DNA of 64,000 nt, taken from contig JAKOUY010000016.1 in the NCBI GenBank assembly GCA_029782355.1, positions 620,001-684,000 on the forward strand, given 5' to 3'. A program made the position numbers and the translations under genes. The DNA is from Actinomycetes bacterium (GTDB lineage: Bacteria; Actinomycetota; Acidimicrobiia; Acidimicrobiales; Ilumatobacteraceae). Position 1 is the stretch's first letter, and every line of letters starts with the position of its first letter. Shown here piece by piece: positions 36,934 through 46,242 of this stretch. Below the pieces are notes generated by a model. The model was given only the letters and a program-made list of their open reading frames with translations, was not told the DNA's origin and made no database searches.

Positions 36934-38217
36934 GTGATCCCCACGATCGAGCACGTGCAGCGGTGGGCAGAACCGTTCGTCAACGACCTGCTCGACGAGG
37001 AGCCGGCGATCCTGCTCGAGGGGCCGCGAGGGTCCGGTAAGTCCACGCTGCTGCGCTCGATTGCCAAGCGACGTGGCGCGCTGGTGCTCGATCTCGACGA
37101 CGACAGCGTGCTCCAGCTCGTTCGGGAGGATGTCGGCACGGCGTTGGCATCGCCGGGGCTCGTCGCCATCGATGAGTTCCACCGAGCGCCCGAAGTGCTC
37201 TCGTACGTCAAGCGCGTCGTCGACCGCGAAGGCGGCGCAGGGCGCTTCCTGCTCGCCGGATCGGTGAGCTCCTTCCTGCTCCCGCCCGGGACCGAGACGC
37301 TCACCGGTCGAGCACATCGACTCTCGCTGATGCCGCTGGCTGCGGCCGAGACGTTCGGTGCCAAGCGGCGATGGCTGGCTGAGCTGCTCGAAGGGGGCGA
37401 GCCTCGCAACTTCCGGACCGAGCTCGGGCGTAGTGATGTCTTCGACGTGGTGGCGGCGGGCGGGTACCCGGCTGCCCTCCGGCGTGCCACGCCGACCCAG
37501 CGAACTCGATGGTTCGCGAGCTACCTCGCAACCGTGACCGATCGAGACCTTCCCGACCTTGTCGACATCCGTCATTCCGGCGCGTTGTCACGCCTCTATC
37601 GGCTGATCGCTCAGCGAACCTCGTCGACAGCGGTCAACACCGAACTCGCTCGTTCTCTCGACGTGTCGCAGCCGACGGTGGCGACCTATCGGCGGCTGCT
37701 CGAGCGCTTGTACCTCACGACCGAGCTGCCTGGCTGGACGGTTGGCGTCTCCGCCAAGACCGGGCATCGGGCGAAGGTTCATGTCACCGATACGGGGCTC
37801 GCCACGGGCGTGCTGTCGCTCTCGGCGCAGCGGCTCGGTTCGTCGGCGATCGGCGGTGCGTTCCTCGAATCCTTCGTGCTCGCGGAGCTGATGCGCCAAG
37901 CGACAGCGATCGACGAGGCGTTGACGTTCGCCCACTTCCGGGATCGCTCCGGTATCGAGGTCGACGTCATCATCGAGCGCCCGGACGGCACTGCGATTGC
38001 GATCGAGGTGAAGTCGGCCCGAACCGTGAACCAGCGCGACGCGAGCGCCCTGACGTTCCTGAGTGATCGCCTCGGCGATCGATTCCAATGCGGCATCCTG
38101 TTCCACACCGGCCCACTGACCGCCCGCCTCGGCGATCGTGTGTGGGCAGTCCCGGTCGCGGCGCTGTGGGACGGAGCCAAAGGCGGGCGCGATTCGTCAG
38201 AGGAAGGCAATTCATGA
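36934..38217 (+). CDS. AAA ATPase with DUF4143 domain
   Basis: A 427-residue protein. The N-terminal AAA_14 domain has Walker A EGPRGSGKST at about residues 29-38 and a Walker B-like LVAIDEFHRAPE at about 75-86; sensor region LLAGSVSSFLLP. The C-terminal DUF4143 region contains a winged-helix-like stretch (RSLDVSQPTVATYRRLLERLYL) and a restriction-endonuclease-like strand ending AIAIEVKSARTV (ExK). Start GTG 36934. Stop overlaps mod by 4 bp (ATGA), so it is co-expressed with the type III system, an unusual partner. Such ATPases are common in archaea and bacteria, role poorly defined. Confidence 0.85.
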   Translation: MIPTIEHVQRWAEPFVNDLLDEEPAILLEGPRGSGKSTLLRSIAKRRGALVLDLDDDSVLQLVREDVGTALASPGLVAIDEFHRAPEVLSYVKRVVDREGGAGRFLLAGSVSSFLLPPGTETLTGRAHRLSLMPLAAAETFGAKRRWLAELLEGGEPRNFRTELGRSDVFDVVAAGGYPAALRRATPTQRTRWFASYLATVTDRDLPDLVDIRHSGALSRLYRLIAQRTSSTAVNTELARSLDVSQPTVATYRRLLERLYLTTELPGWTVGVSAKTGHRAKVHVTDTGLATGVLSLSAQRLGSSAIGGAFLESFVLAELMRQATAIDEALTFAHFRDRSGIEVDVIIERPDGTAIAIEVKSARTVNQRDASALTFLSDRLGDRFQCGILFHTGPLTARLGDRVWAVPVAALWDGAKGGRDSSEEGNS

Positions 38218-40139
38218 GACCTCCGAAGGGGCGCCTCGAGCTCACGTGGATGGGCAAGGACATGGCGCTCATCCCGACTGCGCACGGCAAGTACGACTAC
38301 GAGTGGGTCGACCCAGCGGATCCTCGCGCGTGCGAGATCAAAAGCATCGAAGTCGTTGACACCGTCGGGGAGCCGGCCGGCCCGAACGGAGCGGAGGAGA
38401 ACCTGCTGATCATCGGCGACTCCGGCGACGCACTTCGCTCGCTCTCGACCGTGCCGGAGTGGGCGGCGAAGTACCGGGGCAAGGTCAAGCTCGTCTACAT
38501 CGACCCGCCGTTCAACACCGAGCAGACGTTCGAGCACTACGCCGACCAGCTTGAGCACTCGATCTGGCTCACCATGATGCGCGACCGGATCAGGGACATC
38601 AAGCCTCTGCTCCACGAGGACGCCTCCGTTTGGGTTCATCTCGACGACTCCGAGGTGCACCGGATGCGCGTGGTACTCGACGAGGAACTTGGTGCCGAGC
38701 ACTTCGTCGCGACGATCGTCTGGGAGAAGTCACCGGGCAGCAAGGGCGACGCGGGTATCGCGGTCAACCACGACTACATCCTCATCTACGCCCGCAACGA
38801 GCCGGCCTGGAAGAAGCTCCGAAACAGGATTCCTCGCTCCGCACGCCAAGCAGGTAGGTACGCAAATCCTGACAACGACCCGCGGGGACCCTGGCGGCAA
38901 GGCGCTGACGGCACCGCCAAGAGCGGCAACGACGACCTGAGATTCGAGGTGACCACGCCGTCAGGAAGGGTGGTGACCCCACCGAAGGGAAACTACTGGC
39001 GCTTCTCGAAGCAGACGTTGGAGACGGCCCGTGCTGAAGGCCGCGTATGGTTCGGAAAGAAGGGGGACGCGCTTCCCGTCATCAAGACCTACCTGTCCGA
39101 GATCGCGGAGGGAGTGGTGCCCGGGACCTGGTGGCCGAATCACGAGGTGGGAAGCAATCAGGAGGCCAAGCGTGACCATCTAAGGAAGCTGTTCCCCGAC
39201 ATCGAGCCCTTCTCCACACCGAAGCCCGAGCGGTTGTTGCAACGGATCCTGCAGATCGGAAGTAACCTGGGGGATCTCGTTTTGGACGCCTTCGCAGGCT
39301 CGGGCACGACAGCGGCAGTCGCGCAGAAGATGGGGCGGCGGTGGGTCACGATTGAGCTGTCGACCGACAACGTGGAGCGCTACACGCTGCCGCGTCTACG
39401 TAAGGTCGTGGAGAACGCTGACCCGTGGGGAATCACGTCGTCGACTGAACGTGTCCCGGTCAGCGTCTTGCCGGACGGCGTGAGTGCTCAAGAAGCCCAG
39501 CAGTTCACAACGATGCTCACCAAGCTGACTGACGGCGAGGCATTGCCGGTTGATTTCGCCCGAGAGATCACGAAGGCGGTTCGAGATCTGGCGTCGTCTG
39601 AGCGTTCACCCATCTCGCAGGAAGAGGCGAAAACCCTGCTTGCGCTCCTGCGAAAGGTCGCCGGGTCCGACGTCCGCGTCGAGGTCGACGTCATGCCGCA
39701 GGTACGCGCTCAGCTTCGCGAGAAAGCCAAGACCCGCAACGAGACGACCATTCTGTGGGAGGGTGGCGGCGGGTTCACCGTCGCCCGGGTCGGTCCATCG
39801 ATGTACGAGGTGGACGACGACAGCGAGGTGTACCTCTCCGCTGCAGCGACGAACGGTGCCTGGTCGAAGGCGGTCGCGGGCCAGCTCAAGTTCACGCTCA
39901 CACCGGACCACCCAGTGTTCTGCGGCGTGAGGAACCGTCAGCGGCTTGCCGTGATCGATGGGGTCGTTGACGAGACGATTGTCCGAACGGTCGTGGAACA
40001 CCTCCACGAGAAGGAGAAGGCGGTCGTCGTCGGCAAGGGTGTGCTCCCTGAAGCCGAGGCGCTGCTCGCGGAGCTCTCGCCCGGCTCCCGTATTCGCAAG
40101 GCTCCGGGCGACCTGTTCGGAAAGGCAACCGTCAGATGA
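38214..40139 (+). CDS. type III restriction-modification DNA methyltransferase (Mod)
   Basis: A 641-residue beta-class N6-adenine/N4-cytosine methyltransferase. The catalytic motif IV is VYIDPPFNT at residues 94-102 and the SAM motif I is DAFAGSGTT at 358-366; the order IV then I with a recognition region between them is that of type III Mod. AGGAAGG precedes ATG 38214, which overlaps the ATPase stop. The C-terminal 200 residues would contact Res. Mod recognises an asymmetric site and methylates one strand. Codon use is less GC3-biased than chromosomal genes, in line with acquisition. Confidence 0.92.
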   Translation: MRPPKGRLELTWMGKDMALIPTAHGKYDYEWVDPADPRACEIKSIEVVDTVGEPAGPNGAEENLLIIGDSGDALRSLSTVPEWAAKYRGKVKLVYIDPPFNTEQTFEHYADQLEHSIWLTMMRDRIRDIKPLLHEDASVWVHLDDSEVHRMRVVLDEELGAEHFVATIVWEKSPGSKGDAGIAVNHDYILIYARNEPAWKKLRNRIPRSARQAGRYANPDNDPRGPWRQGADGTAKSGNDDLRFEVTTPSGRVVTPPKGNYWRFSKQTLETARAEGRVWFGKKGDALPVIKTYLSEIAEGVVPGTWWPNHEVGSNQEAKRDHLRKLFPDIEPFSTPKPERLLQRILQIGSNLGDLVLDAFAGSGTTAAVAQKMGRRWVTIELSTDNVERYTLPRLRKVVENADPWGITSSTERVPVSVLPDGVSAQEAQQFTTMLTKLTDGEALPVDFAREITKAVRDLASSERSPISQEEAKTLLALLRKVAGSDVRVEVDVMPQVRAQLREKAKTRNETTILWEGGGGFTVARVGPSMYEVDDDSEVYLSAAATNGAWSKAVAGQLKFTLTPDHPVFCGVRNRQRLAVIDGVVDETIVRTVVEHLHEKEKAVVVGKGVLPEAEALLAELSPGSRIRKAPGDLFGKATVR

Positions 40140-42613
40140 CCATCGAGATCACCTACGACGACACGCTGATCGAGGAGATCGCCGCCCGGTTCGATCTGCG
40201 CGATCCGAACAAGCGAGCGCTGCAGGCTGTCGTCCGGGCCGTGGAGTCGGCGAACGGGACATTCGCAGAGATCGTCGCTGATCTCGCCACGGGTGTCGGC
40301 AAGACCTTCCTGATGTCCTCCCTGATCGAGTACCTCGCTCTCCAGGGCGTTCGCCATGTGCTCGTCGTGACCCCCGGATCGACGATCCAGCGCAAGACGC
40401 TCGCGAACTTCGACGAGGCCAGCAGCAAGTACGTCGCGGGCGCCGACGTTGCCCCATACATCGTTACTCCTGACAACTTCCAGGCCGCGTCGGTCGGCAC
40501 CGTGCTGCGCGATCCGAGTCGCCTGAAGGTGTTCGTGTTCAACGTGCAGCAACTGATCCGGCCGACCGACAACGTCAGCCGCAAGGTGCGTGACGAGGAC
40601 GAGAACCTCGGTGACGCGCTGTACAGCCACCTCGAGAACGCTGACGATCTGTTCGTCATCGCCGACGAGCACCACGTGTACCACGAGAAGGCGAAGGCGT
40701 TCTCTGCGGCGATCCGTGACCTCGACCCGGTTGCCCTTGTGGGGCTGACAGCGACACCCGACAGGGCTGACGTTGCCAAGATCGTCTTCCAGTACACGCT
40801 GGGTGAGGCGATCGCCGACGGCCACGTCAAGGTCCCCGTGATCGTCTACCGGAAGGACGGAACGAAGGACGAGCGGACCCAGCTGCGGGACGCGTGTCAG
40901 CTACTCGGCCACAAGACCGTCGCCTACGAGCAGTACCGAGCGATCAACGCCGACGCGCCCGCCGTCAAGCCGTGCCTGTTCGTCGTGTGCCAGTCGATCG
41001 ACCATGCCACCGATGTCGGGCAGGTACTCGCTGGCCCCGGCTTCATCGGGGACCCCGGTGCGGTCCTGGAGATCACGTCCCAGTCGTCAGACGAGGCGCT
41101 GACTGCGCTCGCGGCGGTCGAATCACCCGACTCGCCGATTCGGGCGATCGTCAGCGTCAACATGCTCCGCGAGGGCTGGGACGTGCGCAACATCGCCGTG
41201 ATCGTCGCCCTACGCAAGCTCGCGTCGCAGACGCTGACGGAACAGATCCTGGGTCGCGGTCTTCGGCTGCCGTTCGGTCGCCGCACCGGCGTGCCCGATG
41301 TGGATCAGGTCGACCTCGTCGCGCACGATTCCTACAGCCAGCTCTTGGCCCAGAAGGACGTCCTTCGACAGCGAGTCCAGCTCCCGACCACGGCGGTGGA
41401 GGTGGACGAACATGGCGCAGCGACGACTGCTGAGGTCGACGTCAGCGTCGCTGTTGGAGCCGGCGACTCGGACAGCCCCGTAGGCACGGCAGTCCGGCCG
41501 CTCCCGGGACAGACGTCGCTCTTCGACGGGCTCGGCGAGGAGTACGACGCGTATCGCAGCGAGGACCATGCGCCAGCGCCGACCTTGACCTTCAGGGAGA
41601 CCGAGGGCCGGCTCGCTGTGGCAGCCCCGGAGCCGAAGGGGCGCGTCGAGGGCGCACCCCAAGTCGTTTTTCCCCGACGCGAGTCGAGGCTCTCCTACGC
41701 AGCGTTCAGTCTCTCCGACATCCCAGACGGTGATGCTCAGGCAGCCGGCGCCCGGTTCATCAAGGAGGTTCCGACCTTCATCTACCGTGACGCGCTCGAA
41801 GCGACGAGGAGTGGTGACGACGACGTAACCATCACCCGAGTCCCTCTGGCCAACGAGGAAGCACAACAGACTCTGGCTGGGCTCGACATCGTGCGCCTCG
41901 ACCTGATCGCAGCGGTCATGCAACAGCCCGAAGTGCCGCAGGAACGGGCGAGCAAGAACGCCGCCGAGCGACTCGTGCGTGCGTTCTTGAAGGGTGCTGG
42001 TGTGAGCTCTGACGCAGACAGCGCCGAGTGGGGTCAGAAGCGTCAACAGCAGGCCGTCGAGGGGATGCGAGAGCTGATCCGGACGGCGATCGGCGGCCGC
42101 AAGAAGGAGGCACGGTACGAGCTCGTTCCAGTGGCGCTGCCCATCGAGCCGGTCCTGATCGCCAGTGACGCGAGGAACGCGTACAACGACGACTTCGTCA
42201 AGTACCAGCCGTTCGTCGGCTGGAACAAGAGCATCATGCCTGTGGCGAGCTTCGACGCCGGCTCGACCGAGTGGGCGCTGGCACACCTTCTCGACCGTGA
42301 CGACGAGATCACCTGGTGGCTGCGCCTCTACGTCGGCGAGCAGGCGTACGTCCCGACGACCGACGGGAACTACTTCCCAGACTTCATCGCGATCGACAGG
42401 GACGGGACCTTCTGGTTGATCGAGGGCAAGTCGGACAAGAACGCCAACGATGCGGATGTCCTTCGCAAGAAGGCAGCAGCCGAGAACTGGGCACGGTCCG
42501 TTCGAGACGACGGACGCTTCGGGACCTGGCGATTCCTCTTCGCGACCGAGAGCCACATCAGGCAGGCGGCCGGCTCCTGGAACGCGCTCCTCGTTGCCAC
42601 GAATCCGGAGTAG
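40136..42613 (+). CDS. type III restriction enzyme subunit (Res), helicase-nuclease
   Basis: An 825-residue SF2 helicase-nuclease. Helicase motif I is ATGVGKT (51-57), motif II ADEHH (176-180), motif III GLTATP, and motif VI QILGRGLRLPFGRR. The C-terminal nuclease has a PD-(D/E)xK core: PD at 748-749 and E763-G-K765 in FWLIEGK. ATP-dependent cleavage occurs when two unmethylated sites are met. ATGA overlap with mod. All key residues look intact, so the system is probably functional. Followed by a hairpin separating it from the convergent Rad50-like gene. Confidence 0.93.
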   Translation: MTIEITYDDTLIEEIAARFDLRDPNKRALQAVVRAVESANGTFAEIVADLATGVGKTFLMSSLIEYLALQGVRHVLVVTPGSTIQRKTLANFDEASSKYVAGADVAPYIVTPDNFQAASVGTVLRDPSRLKVFVFNVQQLIRPTDNVSRKVRDEDENLGDALYSHLENADDLFVIADEHHVYHEKAKAFSAAIRDLDPVALVGLTATPDRADVAKIVFQYTLGEAIADGHVKVPVIVYRKDGTKDERTQLRDACQLLGHKTVAYEQYRAINADAPAVKPCLFVVCQSIDHATDVGQVLAGPGFIGDPGAVLEITSQSSDEALTALAAVESPDSPIRAIVSVNMLREGWDVRNIAVIVALRKLASQTLTEQILGRGLRLPFGRRTGVPDVDQVDLVAHDSYSQLLAQKDVLRQRVQLPTTAVEVDEHGAATTAEVDVSVAVGAGDSDSPVGTAVRPLPGQTSLFDGLGEEYDAYRSEDHAPAPTLTFRETEGRLAVAAPEPKGRVEGAPQVVFPRRESRLSYAAFSLSDIPDGDAQAAGARFIKEVPTFIYRDALEATRSGDDDVTITRVPLANEEAQQTLAGLDIVRLDLIAAVMQQPEVPQERASKNAAERLVRAFLKGAGVSSDADSAEWGQKRQQQAVEGMRELIRTAIGGRKKEARYELVPVALPIEPVLIASDARNAYNDDFVKYQPFVGWNKSIMPVASFDAGSTEWALAHLLDRDDEITWWLRLYVGEQAYVPTTDGNYFPDFIAIDRDGTFWLIEGKSDKNANDADVLRKKAAAENWARSVRDDGRFGTWRFLFATESHIRQAAGSWNALLVATNPE

Positions 42614-42672
42614 CTACTGCGAACTGACGGACATGGCGTTCCGTCACATGGCCCGCATTGAGCGATCACCTT

Positions 42673-42692
42673 CCTACGGTCGACGCCGTAGG
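42673..42692. terminator. bidirectional hairpin between convergent res and Rad50-like genes
   Basis: Perfect 7-bp stem (cctacgg / ccgtagg) with a 6-nt loop in the 96-bp space between two convergent stops. No T-tract. Confidence 0.5.
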
Positions 42693-42709
42693 TGACAGGC
42701 GTAGCCTCA

Positions 42710-44548
42710 TCAAGAACACTCGCGGAGCTCTGTTGCGTGTTCCGCTGACGACTCGTTGTCGTACGTGTCTCGTCGACGCGGTGGGAGCTCGAAGGAGTCC
42801 GTCCGGTTGATCTGGCGCAGGTGCGTGTTCGGCAGGTCCTCGGCCAGTTGCCGCGCCAGGGTGTGCTCGTAGGTGGTCACGATCAGCTGAGACGGGAGCC
42901 CGGAGCTTGTCGACATCGCAAGGTCGGTGGCAACGATTCGTCGTGCTCGGGGGTCGAGGTGCTCAAGGGGCTCGTCGAGCCACGCGAACGGAAGGGTGGT
43001 AGACGAGCGGAGGACGAGGAGGCTGGCGACGAGCCGAGCCCAGATCTGCTCGCCGCTGCTGAGCTGGTTCCAAGGGAGTTGCCGGTCTCCAACGACCCGC
43101 ACGATCGTGCCGTCGGGGCGGAGCTGGAGCCCGTCTTCGCCAAAGAGCATTTTCCATCGCCACTGCACCTGTCGTGACAGCGGCTCGATGTATTCCTCGG
43201 CGAGCCGCTCCGCGGTAGCAGTGAGCGCTGCGGCCGACGCCTGGGTGAGCGCTTCACGTCGCCACGCGACGCGCTCAGCTTCGTACGCCGCCGTCAATGC
43301 CTTGTCGTCATCGAGTCGAGCAGCGATCGAGCCATGTTCGGCGGTGATGCTGCCGGCGTGCTCGTCGTGCCGGCGCAGCGCTGCCTGCGCCAACTCGACG
43401 ATGGCATTCGGGTCGTCGGCCGGTCGAGGCTGGCCAGGCTCGGCGATCATTCTGCGCAGTTCGGCCGCCCTGCTGCTGAGTTGTTCCAGGTGCTCCCGCA
43501 GGTCGGCGAGAGCCACGAGCTCGGCCGCGGTCTCATCGATGCTGGATTGCGCCGTTGCGCGACTAGCCCGTTGTGCATCGAGAGCGCGCCGAAGCTCGTC
43601 GCCGTGGAAGGGTCGGGAGCAAGTCGGGCACGCGGGATCGTGGGCTTGGAGCAGGTCAAGCGCGGTGCTGGCGGCGAGCGCATGGGCGCGAGCCTCGTTC
43701 TGCCGTGTTTGCGCAGCCTCCGCGGACTCCTGGTTGGCTGCTATTGCCGTCCGGAGCTCGGACGCGACCTCATCGATATCGAGGCCTTGGATGCCGCCGT
43801 TGGCGGCGACGACAAGGAACTCAGCGATGGCGTCGGCCCTGGCGGCAACAGCGGCGTCGTACTCCTGCCACTGCGTCGCGATGCGCTGAGCATGGATTGC
43901 GTCGGCCACAGCTGCCGAGAGAGAGACGCGTCGATCAGCCATCGCCTCGAGCTCTCGCTCGAGGTTCGCTGCTGCGTTGGCTAGCTGGTCACGGTTGGCA
44001 ACTTGGGTGCGGGAGGCTGTTCGGAGCTTCTTGCGGGCTGCGACGGCCTCCTTGTGCAGCTTGCCGGCGACTGTGGCGGAGCGCCGCAGTCCCGATACTC
44101 CGAACGCGTCGTAGAGATGCTCGCGGAGCTGCAACTCGCCGTCATCCTTTCCGGATCCGCGAATCACTGCGAGACGTGCTGCAATGTCGATGGGCGCGCC
44201 GAACTGTCCAACCAGAAGTTCGTTGGCCGTCGACGCGGGGATCGACTGATGTCCGTTGGTGAATTCGACCGTGGTCTTTCCGGCGACAGTGACTGTTCTC
44301 CGAATGACCAAGCGGGCGGTGTCCGGCAGGAGCAGCGTGACTGAGGCCTCGGCGTGGTCGCTGCCGAGGCGAACGCACGCCCTCGCATCAACGGTGGAGT
44401 GTTCACCGAAGAGCGCCCATGCGAGGCCGAGGAGCAACGATGTCTTGCCGATCCCATTGGGTGCGACGAGGAACGTCGTACCAGGTTGGAAGCCGATCTC
44501 GACGTGGTCGAACGATCGCCAGCTGCGGAGTTCAAGATGTTCGATCAT
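42710..44548 (-). CDS. Rad50/SMC-like AAA ATPase with zinc hook
   Basis: A 612-residue protein. Walker A APNGIGKTS (29-37), long coiled-coil arms (about 160-300 and 330-460), a Rad50-type zinc-hook CPTC at 307-310, the ABC signature LSSGEQIWARL (496-506) and Walker B FAWLDEPLEHLD (521-532). Architecture is that of Rad50/SbcC or RecN-like DNA-end-handling ATPases, though much shorter than Rad50. Start ATG 44548 overlaps the previous stop by 4 bp. It ends a same-strand series beginning with the ubiquitin-like gene at 48355. No Mre11-type nuclease is adjacent. Confidence 0.85.
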   Translation of the reverse strand: MIEHLELRSWRSFDHVEIGFQPGTTFLVAPNGIGKTSLLLGLAWALFGEHSTVDARACVRLGSDHAEASVTLLLPDTARLVIRRTVTVAGKTTVEFTNGHQSIPASTANELLVGQFGAPIDIAARLAVIRGSGKDDGELQLREHLYDAFGVSGLRRSATVAGKLHKEAVAARKKLRTASRTQVANRDQLANAAANLERELEAMADRRVSLSAAVADAIHAQRIATQWQEYDAAVAARADAIAEFLVVAANGGIQGLDIDEVASELRTAIAANQESAEAAQTRQNEARAHALAASTALDLLQAHDPACPTCSRPFHGDELRRALDAQRASRATAQSSIDETAAELVALADLREHLEQLSSRAAELRRMIAEPGQPRPADDPNAIVELAQAALRRHDEHAGSITAEHGSIAARLDDDKALTAAYEAERVAWRREALTQASAAALTATAERLAEEYIEPLSRQVQWRWKMLFGEDGLQLRPDGTIVRVVGDRQLPWNQLSSGEQIWARLVASLLVLRSSTTLPFAWLDEPLEHLDPRARRIVATDLAMSTSSGLPSQLIVTTYEHTLARQLAEDLPNTHLRQINRTDSFELPPRRRDTYDNESSAEHATELRECS

Positions 44549-45435
44549 GCTGCGGCCGCTGCGGCAGTGATGCGCTCGTCGAGATCGGACTCGGTCAGTT
44601 CCCCAGCAGCCGCTTCCTCGCAGAGAGCGACCAGGAGCTGATGCTCGTCGAACGCATGCCAGGTCTCCCTCTTGGCGTCGGTGCGCGCCTTCTTGCCCTC
44701 GCTCACGACCATTGCCTGGGCCCGCGAACACTCGGCGTGGATGATCGCAGTGAGGTCGATGGGTTGGTGGTGATCACCAGCGTCCACCGAAAGGTCGGGC
44801 GCAAGTTCATCAGCGAGCCTTCGCAGGGTGTCATAGAGCGGGAGGATTGGGCGGGTAAGGCGTGGCGGATAGGTCCTTCCATCGGGGGTGCCGATGAACT
44901 CCTCGGTGTCGTATGGGTCGATGGCGACGCTGGAGAATTCGGGGTCGCCGATGACGACGACGACGGCGGCGGTCTCCGGAAATCGACCGAAGACCGGCCC
45001 TGCCGACGTGCGGGGGTCGATCTGGGAGAGACCTTCCAGCGTCGGCACGTCGTCGCGGAACTGAACTCGAATTCGAAGGGCGCCGAAGCGCACGACCGCA
45101 TCTGACTGGATCCCCTCAGCTTGCGCCGCGGCGTCCACGATTGGCTCCGAGGCGCTGCCGAGCGAGCTCACGATCTCGATGCGAACGGCGTCGAGGCTGA
45201 GGCCCACCGGGGTCGGGACCGCGAGCGCGTCCTCGAGCTCTGTGCCGCGGAGCAAGGCATCCAGCGATGGACGGGACTGGTAGGGGTCGATGCCGCGGCC
45301 TGCGTTAAGGCTGTGGATGAGGTCCTCTGCCAGCGCGCGGTCTTCGGGGGTCAGGTGGTCGAGCGACGGCTCAGGCGCACCGTCTTCCAGGTAGGAGAGG
45401 TATTCCTGGATCACTTGGTCGACGTAGTCGTTCAC
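44545..45435 (-). CDS. uncharacterised protein between sigma-like and Rad50-like genes
   Basis: A 296-residue soluble protein I do not recognise. The N-terminal 60 residues are acidic and helical (MNDYVDQVIQEYLSYLEDG, then TPEDRALAEDLIHSLNAG). The middle is mixed alpha/beta with VVVVIGDPEFSSVAIDPYDTEE; the C-terminal part is helical and ends in an alanine run. The opening resembles regulatory N-termini of proteins paired with sigma factors, but that is weak. Both ends overlap neighbours by 4 bp, so it is almost certainly made in fixed ratio with them. Confidence 0.7.
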   Translation of the reverse strand: MNDYVDQVIQEYLSYLEDGAPEPSLDHLTPEDRALAEDLIHSLNAGRGIDPYQSRPSLDALLRGTELEDALAVPTPVGLSLDAVRIEIVSSLGSASEPIVDAAAQAEGIQSDAVVRFGALRIRVQFRDDVPTLEGLSQIDPRTSAGPVFGRFPETAAVVVVIGDPEFSSVAIDPYDTEEFIGTPDGRTYPPRLTRPILPLYDTLRRLADELAPDLSVDAGDHHQPIDLTAIIHAECSRAQAMVVSEGKKARTDAKRETWHAFDEHQLLVALCEEAAAGELTESDLDERITAAAAAA

Positions 45436-46115
45436 GACTGGTTCCCTCCTCCGTAGTCGCTGATTCTCATGAACTCTGGGTCTCTCTGTGCTTCCTCGTT
45501 CAGCTTTCTGGCGGCCTTTGCGTAGATCTGGCCGACGGCTTGGGGCGAGATGCCGTAGTCGGGGCCGATCGCCTTGCGCGCTTGCCCCAAGTAGTGGATC
45601 CGGAAGTAGATCTCTCGATCTCGTTCACTGAGGTGCTGTAGTGCCAGCCGCTTCAGAATTAGCTCCTGCTGCAGGGCGATGGCCTCTCCCTCGGGATCTG
45701 CGAGCTCGTCGGCGAGTCCGTCGGCATGGCTTCTTCCGTTCTCGTCCTGCGCGTCGAGCGATTCGAGGTGGATCTCTTGGGGTCCGGAGCGCCGGCCCTT
45801 GGTCTTGTCACGCACGGCCTGGACCGCCTTGTTGTGCGCGATTGTGGTGGCGAGTGCCTCCCAACTCGTGCGAACGGTTCTCGGTTCCGTGTGCAGGAGC
45901 GCGGCAAGGGCATCGGCAAGGACGTCTTGAACGACGATCCCTCCAACAACGACCAAGTCAGCGCTGGATCGCCGCCTCACTCGCGGCCCGTGGGGAGCCA
46001 CTGTCTTCTGGATCCTGGCCCACATGACATCCGTGATGGCATCCAGCCGGGCGCGGTCCTGTAAGAGGGGATGGTCTGTGGGGAAGGCCCGCCTCCCGGA
46101 CGCCGCGCTGTTCAT
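45432..46115 (-). CDS. sigma-70-like transcription factor
   Basis: A 227-residue sigma-like protein. The C-terminal LKRLALQHLSERDREIYFRIHYLGQARKAIGPDYGISPQAVGQIYAKAARKLNEEA is region-4-like with a helix-turn-helix. The central TSWEALATTIAHNKAVQAVRDKTKGRR is region-2-like but lacks a clear DAF/QD motif. I use ATG 46115 (MNSAASGRR); ATG 46142 is an alternative. It overlaps the next gene by 4 bp and starts 127 bp after the JAB-E1 stop on the same strand. It may drive the two downstream genes or sense induction. Confidence 0.7.
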   Translation of the reverse strand: MNSAASGRRAFPTDHPLLQDRARLDAITDVMWARIQKTVAPHGPRVRRRSSADLVVVGGIVVQDVLADALAALLHTEPRTVRTSWEALATTIAHNKAVQAVRDKTKGRRSGPQEIHLESLDAQDENGRSHADGLADELADPEGEAIALQQELILKRLALQHLSERDREIYFRIHYLGQARKAIGPDYGISPQAVGQIYAKAARKLNEEAQRDPEFMRISDYGGGNQS

Positions 46116-46242
46116 GACGTGTCCATTGTCGCGAGCGCGCATGGTCGCGAAAGCAGATCCGTGCGAAAACAGTTCGCTGACTTCCTGGGCCTGGTCGCCA
46201 CTGAGGGGGTACCGGCGCGGGTCGCGTGAACATCAAGCCAGG

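Noticed and set aside
40136-42613. Type I restriction HsdR or a DISARM helicase
   Set aside because: Order mod-res, beta-class Mod and a C-terminal PDxnExK fit type III; no specificity subunit or DISARM partners are present.
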